Assembly: GCA_937927775.1 (NCBI GenBank)
Contig: CALBEF010000100.1
Coordinates: forward strand, 1 to 51,196
Direction of reading: 5' to 3'
DNA: 51,196 nucleotides
From: an uncultured Anaerolineae bacterium
GTDB taxonomy: Bacteria > Chloroflexota > Anaerolineae > J036 > Brachytrichaceae
A model generated the notes under the pieces. That model ran no database searches. It was not told the origin of the DNA and worked only from the letters and a program-made list of their open reading frames with translations. This document shows positions 1 through 7,957 of the stretch, one piece after another; position 1 is the stretch's first letter, and every line of letters begins with the position of its first letter. A program made the translations under genes and the position numbers.

Positions 1-141
1 TTCCGAACTTCATCCCGCCCGCCCTTTTGCTGTGCCATCTCCCGCTGAAATACGTGGAAAACCTCATGCGCCACGAGAGAGGCCTCTTCTGGCAACAGCG
101 ATGCTGCACCACTATAGCCGTGAGGAAGCATGATGATGTAC
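1..141 (-). pseudogene. Metallopeptidase-like gene fragment (HExxH), cut by window edge and IS
   Basis: Read on the minus strand, this stretch is one open frame of 47 codons with no stop. It runs from the left end of the neighbouring insertion sequence off the edge of the window. It contains the peptide LVAHEVFHVFQ, which has the HExxH zinc-binding form of metallopeptidases and of DUF4157-like domains. The preceding residues MLPHGYSG look like ordinary protein sequence. The amino-terminal part should lie on the other side of the element. The bases at 1330-1400 do not join it in frame and I cannot identify a start codon there. The gene is either broken by the insertion or begins at the internal Met next to it. 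The function is unknown beyond the zinc motif. Confidence 0.4.
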
Positions 142-1329
142 CTAGCTACCTGACAGATTTTCAAGGAGAGGCTGGTTGCCATGCCTGATCGAGTACATTT
201 GAGCTCCATCAAAACCAAAAGGACTCAATGACTGAGCATGACAACCAACCAGTTGTATCTTACCTGGAGTGCCGAATTGCGACAAATGTTCCCGGCTTTG
301 CATAAGCCGCAGTGGCGTAACCTGACATGGTTGCTGGTCGGCATCTACATGAGCCGTTCGGTGCACCTGAGCCGGATCGCGCGCTACATCCCCGCAGCCG
401 CAACACTGGTCAGTCTGACTCGCCGCTTGAGCCGCTATCTGGAAGACGCGCGCTGGCAGGTTCGCGCCATGTACAAGCCGATCATCTCCTCTCTGCTGGC
501 GCATCTGGCGCGCAGCGGGACTTTGCGGCTGATCATCGATAGCAGCGCAGTCAGCTTCCATCACCAGTTGTTGATGGTCAGCGTGGCTTATCGTAAGCGC
601 GCTATCCCAGTCGCCTGGACGTGGGTACGCTGCCATCGCGGTCATAGCGCCACTCATGTGCAACTGGCGCTGCTGGCTTACGTGCGCCGCCTGCTGCCAG
701 ACCAGGCGTCTGTCGTGCTCTGTGGAGACTGCGAATTCGGCTCCATTGACGTGCTGCGTCAGGTTCAGGCCTGGGGCTGGTACTTTGCCTTGCGCCAGAA
801 GCCCAACCACCAGGTCAGGACGGATGCCGATGCGGACTGGCAGCGCTTCGCCGCGCTTGCCCCACGGCCGGGTACCAGCTGCTGGGTCACCGCTGCCCGC
901 TTGACTGCTCGCCATGAGTTCACGACCAATCTGCTGGCCTACTGGGCGCATGGCGACGACGAACCCTGGCTCATTGCCACCAATCTGCCTGATGCCCTCA
1001 CCACCCGCAAGGCGTATGGCTCTCGCATGTGGATCGAGGAACTCTTCGGCGACCTCAAGGGCCACGGCTTTGATCTGGAATCGACTCATCTGAACTGCAT
1101 CCTCAAGCTCACGCGCCTGACCTTCGCGGTCGTGCTGCTGTATGTCTGGTCCGTTGCCTGCGGCTCTCAGGTCATCCAGCGCGGCCTGCGCCACCAGGTG
1201 GATCGCGCAGACCGACGCGACCTGTCCATATTCCAGATCGGCTTGCGCTTCATTGATCGCTGTCTGGTCAACTCGATACCTATCCGCATCACCTTTAGGT
1301 GCGTCATTCACAAACTGTCAGGTGGCTAG
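142..1329 (+). mobile_element. IS4-family insertion sequence with ~21-bp terminal inverted repeats
   Basis: The left end at 142-162 (CTAGCTACCTGACAG core) and the right end at 1309-1329 (reverse complement CTAGCCACCTGACAG core) match at about 17 of 21 positions. They enclose a single DDE transposase gene. The right repeat contains the transposase stop codon. The nine bases on each side (133-141 and 1330-1338) do not match, so no target-site duplication is visible. Confidence 0.75.
238..1329 (+). CDS. IS4-family DDE transposase
   Basis: This 363-residue protein is predicted to catalyse transposition of the surrounding element by DDE chemistry. The three acidic positions can be placed in IIDSSAV (first Asp), GDCEFGS (second Asp) and the WIEELFGDLKGHGF block, where Glu is followed six residues later by Lys as in the IS4 YREK signature. 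The frame is intact and ends inside the right terminal inverted repeat, so the element could still be active. Its neighbours are a truncated metallopeptidase-like fragment on the left and the 3' end of a hydrogenase operon on the right. The terminator hairpin of that operon is undisturbed. The IS4 family assignment is secure, but I cannot assign a named IS. Confidence 0.85.
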   Translation: MTTNQLYLTWSAELRQMFPALHKPQWRNLTWLLVGIYMSRSVHLSRIARYIPAAATLVSLTRRLSRYLEDARWQVRAMYKPIISSLLAHLARSGTLRLIIDSSAVSFHHQLLMVSVAYRKRAIPVAWTWVRCHRGHSATHVQLALLAYVRRLLPDQASVVLCGDCEFGSIDVLRQVQAWGWYFALRQKPNHQVRTDADADWQRFAALAPRPGTSCWVTAARLTARHEFTTNLLAYWAHGDDEPWLIATNLPDALTTRKAYGSRMWIEELFGDLKGHGFDLESTHLNCILKLTRLTFAVVLLYVWSVACGSQVIQRGLRHQVDRADRRDLSIFQIGLRFIDRCLVNSIPIRITFRCVIHKLSGG

Positions 1330-1407
1330 ATTCCCTTACAGATTCCAAAATGACATAATCCGGCACCTCTCCCACTAGCAGACAGATAGGGGCGAACAAG
1401 GCAAATA

Positions 1408-1433
1408 AAGGGGCATTCTTGCGAATGCCCCTT
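1408..1433 (-). terminator. Intrinsic terminator of the hydrogenase operon
   Basis: A perfect 11-bp inverted repeat (AAGGGGCATTC, loop TTGC, GAATGCCCCTT) lies 50 bases past the hoxH stop. On the minus strand it is followed by a T-rich run (TTTATTT). It is placed correctly to end the long hydrogenase transcript. Confidence 0.85.
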
Positions 1434-1482
1434 GCTGTGCTGATGAGGGATGGTTGATGGATGATACAGAGCAGAAGCAGCA

Positions 1483-2913
1483 TCAACCGTCCCGGCGTAG
1501 CGTTTCTACCACATTTCCATCTGACCCGACGATGTCGATGATCATCGGCATCTGGCCCAGCGCGTGCGTCGAGCACGACAGGCACGGGTCATAGGCGCGC
1601 ACAGCGGCTTCCACGCGGTTGAGCAGGCCCTCGCGCACCTTCTGGCCGCTGATGTAGGTCTTGGCCACGCTATCGACGGCGGTGCTCATGGCGTAGTTGT
1701 TGTGGCCGGTGGAGACGATCAGGTTCACGCGCTCGATCTGGCCGTTCTCCCTGACCCAGTAATGGTGCAGCAGCGTGCCGCGCGGCGCTTCGATCACCCC
1801 CACCGCTTCGGGATGGAAGTCCTTCTTCGTGTTCTGAATTTCGGTGCTGAGGATGTCGGGGTCGTCGAGCAGAACCTGCACCCGCTCGATGGCAAACAGT
1901 GTCTCGATCAATCGGGCGTAGTGATAGTACAGGGTGTTCTCGACCGGCCTGCCGCCGTTCAGGCCGCGGAAGATCTTCCATTCCTCGTGCGCCAGCGGCG
2001 TGTCGATGCGGTCGGCCACATTCAGCCGGCCCAGCGGCCCGACGCGATACACGCCCTTCGGCCAGCCCATCTTCCTGTAGAACGGGAACTTGAGATACGA
2101 CCAGTCCTCGACATGCTCCTGGATGTAGTCGAGGTAGTGGGTGGCCGGGAACTGCTCCAGAAGGTTGCCCTTCTGGTCGATCAGGCGGCAATCGCCCTGG
2201 TACAGCTCCAGGCTGCCGCGCGGCGTCACCAGGCCAAAGTAGCCGGTGGGGAAGACGGCGAACTTGTCGATGTCTTCCTTGTTCTTCGCCGCCCAGTCCT
2301 TGATGATGGCAATGCCGAGTTTAGTGGTTTCAAGGGCTTCGTTCCAGCCGGCGAGAATTTCGTCGCGCTCGGCCGGCTTCAACGACTTGTTCACACCGCC
2401 CGGAATGGCGAAGTTCGGATGCACCTTGCGCCCGCCCAGGGTGTTGATGATCTCCTGACCGTACTTGCGCAGCCGCACCGCCTTCACCGCGACTTCAGGG
2501 TTGGCCTGGATCAGGCCGACTACGTTGCGGATGGCCGGGTCGGCGTCGAAACCCAGCAGCAGGTCGGGGCCGGCCAGCTCAAAGAAGTGCATGCCGTGGC
2601 TCTGGATGATCTGGCCCATGTGCATCAGCTCGCGCAGCAGGCTGGCCGGGCGCGGCGGCTCGGCGCCGACAATCTGATCGCACGCCTTGGCCGACGCGAG
2701 ATGGTGGCTGACCGGACAGATGCCGCAGATGCGCGGCGTGATGCTCGGCATCTCGAAGTACATGCGGCCTTCGCAGAACTTCTCGAAACCGCGAAACTCG
2801 TTGATGTGCAGGCAGGCCCGCTCGACATCGCCGGCTTCATTCAGATGAATGGTGACCTTGGCGTGCCCCTCGATGCGGGTGACCGGCTCGATGGTGATCT
2901 TTTGCGCGCTCAT
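1483..2913 (-). CDS. hoxH: [NiFe] hydrogenase large subunit, HoxH/group 3d type
   Basis: This is the catalytic subunit of a cytoplasmic NAD-linked [NiFe] hydrogenase (H2 to 2 H+ and 2 electrons). The amino-terminal Ni-binding pair is in RICGIC (Cys63, Cys66) and the carboxy-terminal pair in DPCLSC (Cys444, Cys447). The early TRIEGH motif and [13 protein letters not shown] fit HoxH. The 476-residue length is normal. After His450 a 26-residue tail (starting ALGQMP) remains, the typical pro-peptide removed by a HoxW-type endopeptidase once Ni is inserted. No maturation genes (hyp, hoxW) are in the window. The start is chosen at the ATG preceded by GGAGGAGAG; an upstream in-frame Met is formed by repeat sequence. 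It is the last gene of the operon, before a strong terminator. Confidence 0.95.
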   Translation of the reverse strand: MSAQKITIEPVTRIEGHAKVTIHLNEAGDVERACLHINEFRGFEKFCEGRMYFEMPSITPRICGICPVSHHLASAKACDQIVGAEPPRPASLLRELMHMGQIIQSHGMHFFELAGPDLLLGFDADPAIRNVVGLIQANPEVAVKAVRLRKYGQEIINTLGGRKVHPNFAIPGGVNKSLKPAERDEILAGWNEALETTKLGIAIIKDWAAKNKEDIDKFAVFPTGYFGLVTPRGSLELYQGDCRLIDQKGNLLEQFPATHYLDYIQEHVEDWSYLKFPFYRKMGWPKGVYRVGPLGRLNVADRIDTPLAHEEWKIFRGLNGGRPVENTLYYHYARLIETLFAIERVQVLLDDPDILSTEIQNTKKDFHPEAVGVIEAPRGTLLHHYWVRENGQIERVNLIVSTGHNNYAMSTAVDSVAKTYISGQKVREGLLNRVEAAVRAYDPCLSCSTHALGQMPMIIDIVGSDGNVVETLRRDG

Positions 2914-2921
2914 CTCTCCTC

Positions 2922-2986
2922 CATTCTGGATTCGGGATTTTGGATTGCGGGCCAATCGTCAATCGTCAATCCTCAATCCACAATTC
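2922..2986. repeat. Heptamer repeat pair between hoxY and hoxH
   Basis: The gap is filled by GGATTTTGGATT-type units on the left and CAATCGTCAATCGTCAATCC-type units on the right. It is a short forward arm followed by a roughly reverse-complementary arm. The hoxH ribosome-binding site sits at its left edge. Confidence 0.7.
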
Positions 2987-3529
2987 CTAGTGCCAGTGCA
3001 ACAACTCGCCCTTCAACTCCGGCATACGGCCCTGAGCCAGCTCACTCAGGACGTGAAAGATCACGTCGGCATCCGGTGGACAGCCCGGCACATTGACATC
3101 CACTTTCACAACCTCGCCGACAGCCTTCACCAGCATCGGCCTGGCCAGTTCCGGATCGGACGGCACTTTGCTGCCCGGCTCAGTGCTCTCCGTATCGACG
3201 TAGGCGCGCTGCAAGGCGTCTTCCAGCTTGAAGAAGTTGCGCATCGCCACCACGCCGCCAAACACGGCGCAGTCGCCCAGCGCCACAACGATCTTCGCGC
3301 GCTTGCGCATGGTGTGCGCCACTTCCTCGTTGTAGGTGTTATTCACCGCGCCGGTCAGAATGCCGACATCCACGCCGCTTTCATCCGGCACTTTCAGGTC
3401 CGTGATCGGCGTCGAGCGCAGATCAACCAGATCGACCAGTTGCAGAATGCGCTCGTCGATGTCGAGCAGCGACATCTCGCAGCCGGCGCACCCTGCCAGC
3501 CAGTCATCACACACTTTCGGCTTTGCCAT
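2987..3529 (-). CDS. hoxY: [NiFe] hydrogenase small subunit, HoxY
   Basis: This 180-residue electron-transfer subunit pairs with HoxH and carries the proximal [4Fe-4S] cluster. The ligands are visible as CAGC near the amino terminus (the CxxC of the CAGCEMS block), GDCAVFGG in the middle and PGCPPDAD towards the end. There is no signal peptide and no second or third cluster domain. This matches the short cytoplasmic group 3 small subunits rather than membrane-bound uptake enzymes. It lies just upstream of hoxH in the transcript, separated by a repeat-filled gap. Homologues in bifurcating [NiFe] complexes are called HydS; in bidirectional enzymes they are HoxY. Confidence 0.95.
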   Translation of the reverse strand: MAKPKVCDDWLAGCAGCEMSLLDIDERILQLVDLVDLRSTPITDLKVPDESGVDVGILTGAVNNTYNEEVAHTMRKRAKIVVALGDCAVFGGVVAMRNFFKLEDALQRAYVDTESTEPGSKVPSDPELARPMLVKAVGEVVKVDVNVPGCPPDADVIFHVLSELAQGRMPELKGELLHWH

Positions 3530-3540
3530 ACCACCCTCGC

Positions 3541-3718
3541 TTCGATTTTGGATTTGCGATTTTGGATTTTGGATTTAGCGCCCGCAGTTCGAGGTGTCTG
3601 TCCAAACTCCAAACCCTTGTCGATTTTGGATTTGCGGTTTTGGATTTTCGATTTGGCATCCGCGACTCCAGATCGCGCCACAATCCGCAATCCAAAATCC
3701 AAAATCTAAAATCTAAAA
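3541..3718. repeat. Large heptamer repeat block (GGATTTT family) between hoxU and hoxY
   Basis: The whole 183-bp gap is made of GATTTTGGATTTGCG-like units, a first spacer, more such units, a second spacer and then the reverse-complement arm (AATCCAAAATCCAAAATC). Folded as RNA it would make a long hairpin. Several artefactual open frames here are repeat translations. Confidence 0.85.
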
Positions 3719-5569
3719 TTCCTTCTGCCAGTCGGCAGTCAGCTCATAACCCATTTTCTGCGCCAGCGCCTGCAACACGTGGACGCTCGACCACACATCA
3801 TCCGGCGGTGTTACTCCGCGCCGCGCTTCCTGCGCCTTGCCCTCCAGGTTGACGAAATGCCCTTCCTGCTCGGCCCATGTCTCGACCGGCAACACCACAT
3901 CGGCGGCGGCTGTGACCTGCGAAGCGTAGGCAGCCTGCACAACCACAAACGGCGCGCCCTGCATCTGCTGGACGAGCTTCTGGCCTGGCTTCTCATCGCC
4001 CAGGGCCAGGAACGCGGCCTGCCTGCCCTTTGGATCGAACGCGCCGTCCAGTTTATAGGCTGCCGCCGCGCGGCTGTTGGCCTTGCCGTGCGCGCTCAGC
4101 ATCTTTGCGCCGGTTACGCCGGCCAGTTCAGACAGCGCGCCCGACAGATTCTTCAGCGGGCCGGCGACAAGCACAACTTTTTTAGCCGCCGAGAGGATGG
4201 ACGCTGCGCCGGCAATGACATCTGCCACCACGCCGCTTTGCGCGTTGAGCGCGTCAGCCGGCTGGCCCTTGAGCGCCGCCAGGATACCGGCGATCGCGCT
4301 ATGCTCGGCGCCTTTCTTCGGCGTGATGGCGCAATCGGCCAGCGGCTTCAGCTTGTTGTCGCCGGCGTCAACAACAATCAGGCGTGTGCCATTCGGCAGC
4401 GCGCGCTTGACAAAGAAGCCGGCCACCTGATGGTCAGCGACCAGATCGGCGCCGACGACCACGACACAGTCGGCGTCGTTGAGATCGGCGAGCGCGCCGG
4501 TCTGGGCAAATGGCGCAAGCGCCGGCCCATCGGTTGTGGCGAGTTGCGCGCTGCCCAGTTTGGCCCCGAACAACTCACTGAAAGCGCACAGAGCTTCGGC
4601 GGTCAGGCGCGGCGAGGCAACTGCGGCGACGCCGGCCCCGTTCCTGCCGGCCAGCGGCTGTAGCTTCGACGCGACCACAGCGATAGCCTCTTCCCAGGTC
4701 GCGGCCTTCAGGACACCGTCCTTCTTCACCAGCGGCGTCAAAATGCGCTCACCGGGATCGTCCAGCGGCCTGAAGCGGCCCACTTCACACAGCAACCCGT
4801 GATTCACCGGCGCATCCCAGTCGCCCTCGATGCGCAACAGGTTGTTGTCGCGGGTGACCATGACAATGCCGCAGCCCACGCTACAGCCGGCGCAGACAGA
4901 AGCCGTTTTCTGGCTGTCCTTCTCGCGGCCCCGGTAGGCGCTGGCCCGGTCGATCAACGCGCCGGTCGGGCACACCTGCACGCAAGTGCCACATGAGATG
5001 CAGGTGCTCTCGCCCAGCGGCGCGCCGAGGTCGGCGATGACCATCGTGCGCGCGCCGCGTTCTTCGACACCCAGGGTGAAATTGCCCACCAGTTCGCCAC
5101 AGGCGCGGATGCAGCGCCGGCACAGGATGCAGCGGTTGTTATCGAGCATGAAGTCCTTGTGCGAGGCGTCCACCGGATAGGGCTGCCAGTTCGGTTGCAG
5201 CGGCCAGTGCGTCATGCCTTCAGCGTACGCAGCGTTTTGCAACTCGCAATCTCCCCCGCTGACCGGGCAGTACATGCAGAAGTGATTGCGTTCGCTGAAG
5301 ATGAGTGAGAGCACGAACTTGCGCGCCTCGCGCACCTGGGGCGTGTTGGTCCACACCACCATCTTGTCGCTGACCGGTAGCGTGCAGGACGGCTGAAGCG
5401 TGCGCGCGCCTTCCACTTCCACCAGGCACAGGCGGCAACCGCCGTAAGGCGTCAGTTCCTTGTGATCGCACAATTTGGGAATGGGAATGCCCGACGCTTC
5501 GGCAGCGCGCATCACCGTGGTTCCTTCGGGCACGCTAATCTCTTGTCCGTCGATTTTGAGGTTAACCAT
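3713..5569 (-). CDS. HoxU/HydA/NuoG-like iron-sulfur relay subunit with molybdopterin-fold tail
   Basis: This 618-residue protein links the flavin subunits to the hydrogenase core. In order it has a plant-type [2Fe-2S] domain (residues 1-80; CDHKELTPYGGCRLC then a further Cys), a His-Cys3 cluster block (HFCMYCPVSGGDC), a 2x[4Fe-4S] ferredoxin domain (CILCRRCIRAC and CISCGTCVQVCP) and a further Cys block near residue 225 (CAGCSVGCG, then Cys in LLCEVGRF). It then has about 350 residues of truncated molybdopterin-oxidoreductase fold. Classical HoxU is only about 240 residues, so this is closer to NuoG or to the HydA subunits of bifurcating complexes, but without an [FeFe] H-cluster domain. The H-cluster role is presumably taken by the adjacent HoxYH. 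Confidence 0.88.
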   Translation of the reverse strand: MVNLKIDGQEISVPEGTTVMRAAEASGIPIPKLCDHKELTPYGGCRLCLVEVEGARTLQPSCTLPVSDKMVVWTNTPQVREARKFVLSLIFSERNHFCMYCPVSGGDCELQNAAYAEGMTHWPLQPNWQPYPVDASHKDFMLDNNRCILCRRCIRACGELVGNFTLGVEERGARTMVIADLGAPLGESTCISCGTCVQVCPTGALIDRASAYRGREKDSQKTASVCAGCSVGCGIVMVTRDNNLLRIEGDWDAPVNHGLLCEVGRFRPLDDPGERILTPLVKKDGVLKAATWEEAIAVVASKLQPLAGRNGAGVAAVASPRLTAEALCAFSELFGAKLGSAQLATTDGPALAPFAQTGALADLNDADCVVVVGADLVADHQVAGFFVKRALPNGTRLIVVDAGDNKLKPLADCAITPKKGAEHSAIAGILAALKGQPADALNAQSGVVADVIAGAASILSAAKKVVLVAGPLKNLSGALSELAGVTGAKMLSAHGKANSRAAAAYKLDGAFDPKGRQAAFLALGDEKPGQKLVQQMQGAPFVVVQAAYASQVTAAADVVLPVETWAEQEGHFVNLEGKAQEARRGVTPPDDVWSSVHVLQALAQKMGYELTADWQKEF

Positions 5570-5587
5570 CTTGCAAAGCCCTCTGTG

Positions 5588-5663
5588 TGAGTCGTGAGTC
5601 GTCAGGAGTCAGAAGTCAGAAGACGGAGATGACTGTCTGTGTTCTGTATTCTGTATTCTGTCA
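5588..5663. repeat. Heptamer repeat pair between hoxF and the NuoG-like gene
   Basis: GAGTCGT/CAGAAGT-type units are followed by TTCTGTATTCTGTATTCTG units. The two arms are partly reverse complements. The block spans essentially the whole gap. Confidence 0.75.
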
Positions 5664-7304
5664 TCAGCGCCTGCTGGCGACGCCGGACATGGCGCACGCG
5701 CCGGCAGGACAAACCTTGAGCTTGATATGCGCCTCCACTTCAGCGCGGAAATACTTCAGCATGTCGCGGATCGGCACAGCGGCCGTCTGGCCCAGGCCGC
5801 AGTTCGAGAATTGATTCAAGCCGCCGGCGAGCGTTTCCAGATCGTTCAGGTCGCTCAGCCTGCCAACACCCTGCGAAATGCCGTCGAGAATCTGATAGGC
5901 CCGGCCGGTGCCGATCCGGCAGGGGCCGCAGCGCCCGCAGCTCTCGCTCTTGAAGAAGTTCATCAGCACTTTGGCCAGATCGACCACGCAGGTGTCCTCG
6001 TTGCAGATGAGCAGGGCGCCCGAGCCGAGCGACACGCCGGCTTTGCCATACGAGTCGAAGTCCATCGGCGTGTCCTGCAACACGGCCGGGATGATCGAGC
6101 CGCTGGAGCCGCCGGTCTGGGCCAGCTTGAAGGCGCGCCCGTCGCGCATCCCCTTCGCGTAGATCGAGATGACCTCGCGCAGGGTGATGCCCATCGGCAC
6201 TTCGATCAGGCCGGTCACGTTGACGTTGCCCAGGATGGTGTAGACCTTCGTGCCGGCGCTGCCGGGCGTGCCAAACTGCTTGAACCAGGCCGCGCCATTG
6301 CGAATGATCGGCGGCAGGTTCGCCAGCGTCTCGACGTTGTTCACCAGCGTAGGCATGCCCCACAACCCAACCTGGGTTGGATAGGGAGGTCGCGGGCGCG
6401 GCTCACCACGCTTGCCCTCGATCGACTCGATTAGCGCCGTCTCTTCGCCGCACACATACGCGCCGGCGCCGGAGTGAATGTGCAGCTTGAAGTTGAAGCC
6501 GCTGCCGAAGATGTCCCGGCCCAGGAATCCCATTTCCTCGGCCTGGGCAATAGCCTTCTTCAGACGAGTCTGCGCCAGCACGTATTCGCCGCGCACGTAG
6601 ACAAATCCCTCGTCTGCGCCCACCGCATAGGCCGCCAGAACCATGGCCTCGATGATGCTGTGCGGGTCGCCTTCCAGAATCAGACGATCCTTGAAGGTGC
6701 CCGGCTCGCTCTCATCGGCGTTGCAGATGACGTACTTTTTGGCCTTGTTCTCGCGCGCCACCATCTTCAGCTTCGTGCCGGTTGGGAAGCCGGCCCCGCC
6801 GCGCCCGCGCAAGCCCGACTGCGCAATCTCCTCGATCACGTCAGCCGGCTTCATCCCGGTCAGCGCCTTGCCCAGCGCAGCGTAGCCGTCGTGAGCGATG
6901 TAATCCTCGATGTCGTCGGGGTCGATGATGCCGGCGCGTTCCAGCACAATCCGTTGTTCAGCCGGCAACGTGCCTTTGCGCGCAGACAACCAGGCGATGC
7001 GCCCGGTCATTTCGCGCGCCGGCGCCATCAGGCCGGGGGCCACACGCCCCTTGTACAGATGCTCCTCGACCAGCGTCCTGGCATCGTCGGGCTTGACCGG
7101 CCCGTACACCACCGCCTCGGGGTACACCATGACCATCGGGATGGCGTCGTGCCGGCCAATGTCGGCCACCAGGGTGACCGACACTTCATCCTGCAAGCCA
7201 AAAGCCCGCACTTCCTCCTGGATGCGGCGATAGACCTGCTGCGCGCCTCGCGCCATGCTGTCGGGATCGTTCGAGACCAAAACAAGAGAGCGTACTGCCT
7301 TCAC
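5664..7304 (-). CDS. hoxF: HoxF/NuoF-type NADH-binding flavoprotein subunit
   Basis: This 546-residue diaphorase subunit is predicted to bind FMN, NAD(H) and one [4Fe-4S] cluster. Diagnostic blocks are GRGGAGFPTG, GAGAYVCGEETALIESIEGKR, and the cluster motif ESCGRCGPCRIG with a later Cys in CGLGQ. The first ~90 residues have the thioredoxin-like ferredoxin shape seen in HoxF and HydB proteins, but all cluster cysteines are absent, so that domain is probably structural. Unlike the second NuoF in this operon, it has no carboxy-terminal 2x[4Fe-4S] domain. The GTG start is chosen because AGGAGG lies just upstream and it is 11 bases after the hoxE stop. Longer readings run into hoxE. Confidence 0.9.
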   Translation of the reverse strand: MKAVRSLVLVSNDPDSMARGAQQVYRRIQEEVRAFGLQDEVSVTLVADIGRHDAIPMVMVYPEAVVYGPVKPDDARTLVEEHLYKGRVAPGLMAPAREMTGRIAWLSARKGTLPAEQRIVLERAGIIDPDDIEDYIAHDGYAALGKALTGMKPADVIEEIAQSGLRGRGGAGFPTGTKLKMVARENKAKKYVICNADESEPGTFKDRLILEGDPHSIIEAMVLAAYAVGADEGFVYVRGEYVLAQTRLKKAIAQAEEMGFLGRDIFGSGFNFKLHIHSGAGAYVCGEETALIESIEGKRGEPRPRPPYPTQVGLWGMPTLVNNVETLANLPPIIRNGAAWFKQFGTPGSAGTKVYTILGNVNVTGLIEVPMGITLREVISIYAKGMRDGRAFKLAQTGGSSGSIIPAVLQDTPMDFDSYGKAGVSLGSGALLICNEDTCVVDLAKVLMNFFKSESCGRCGPCRIGTGRAYQILDGISQGVGRLSDLNDLETLAGGLNQFSNCGLGQTAAVPIRDMLKYFRAEVEAHIKLKVCPAGACAMSGVASRR

Positions 7305-7315
7305 TGTGGCCTCCT

Positions 7316-7867
7316 TCACTGGTACTTTGCCAGTATTTCCGTCACCTGCGCCGGTGTCACGTTGCCGTAGATGTCCGCGTCGACGACCACCACCGGCCCC
7401 ACGGCGCAAATGCCGATGCAGCTCGTCGTCTGCAAGGTCCACTTGCCGTCGGAGCTGGTCTCGCCGGGGCCGAGTTTGAGCGCCTCCTGTAGCGCTGTCC
7501 AAACCTGGCGCCCGCCGACCACGTGGCACGGCGCGCTTTCACAGAACTGGATGACGTGCCGGCCGCGCGGTTTTGTGGACAGCATCTGGTAGAAACTGGC
7601 CACCGAGAACAACTGGCTGACGGGCATACGCAATTGCCGGCCCACCTCCACAAACGCCTCCGGCGGCAGATAGCCCAGCGCCTGGTTGACCTCGCTGAGA
7701 ATGGGGATCAACTCCTCGCGCATGTGAACCGGATCGGAGGCTGCGCCGCCGCGCCGGGCGACGGCCGCCTGCACTGCCGCGCGCACCTCGTCCTCGCTCA
7801 ACGCGGGGCGGGGCGGGTGAACCACACTGGGTTCAATCCCTTCGACTTCGGTCGTCTGCACGGACAT
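7316..7867 (-). CDS. hoxE: HoxE/NuoE-type [2Fe-2S] subunit
   Basis: This 183-residue thioredoxin-fold subunit partners the adjacent HoxF. Its [2Fe-2S] ligands are two pairs: Cys-x4-Cys in FCESAPCHVVGG and Cys-x3-Cys in SCIGICAVGP. The helical NuoE amino-terminal domain (LIPILSEVNQALGYLP) is present. The chosen ATG has GGAGG six bases upstream. It is separated by 11 bases from hoxF downstream, and by a repeat-filled gap from the HydB-like gene upstream. It is one of two NuoE homologues in this operon; the other begins the transcript at 11409. Confidence 0.92.
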   Translation of the reverse strand: MSVQTTEVEGIEPSVVHPPRPALSEDEVRAAVQAAVARRGGAASDPVHMREELIPILSEVNQALGYLPPEAFVEVGRQLRMPVSQLFSVASFYQMLSTKPRGRHVIQFCESAPCHVVGGRQVWTALQEALKLGPGETSSDGKWTLQTTSCIGICAVGPVVVVDADIYGNVTPAQVTEILAKYQ

Positions 7868-7887
7868 TGATGACCTCCATGTCACTC

Positions 7888-7955
7888 ACCACAAAGTCAC
7901 GAAGGCGCAAAGAATCGTCTGAATACCTTCGCGCCCTTCGCGTCTTTGTGGTTGA
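7888..7955. repeat. Inverted intergenic repeat, CACAAAG-ACGAAGG family
   Basis: CCACAAAGTCACGAAGGCGC on the left is mirrored by GCGCCCTTCGCGTCTTTGTGG on the right, around a short spacer. The block fills the gap between the HydB-like gene and hoxE. Its unit is nearer 8 bp than 7, so it may be a separate family with the same architecture. Confidence 0.75.
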
Positions 7956-7957
7956 AA

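Noticed and set aside
1330-1407. Amino-terminal remainder of the HExxH gene on the right of the IS
   Set aside because: The frame does not join across the IS, and the stretch lies between a terminator and the IS with no good start codon.
1564-3096. Long open frame on the plus strand opposite hoxH
   Set aside because: It is a high-GC shadow of the hydrogenase gene; its translation has no recognisable domain and the minus frame is unmistakable HoxH.
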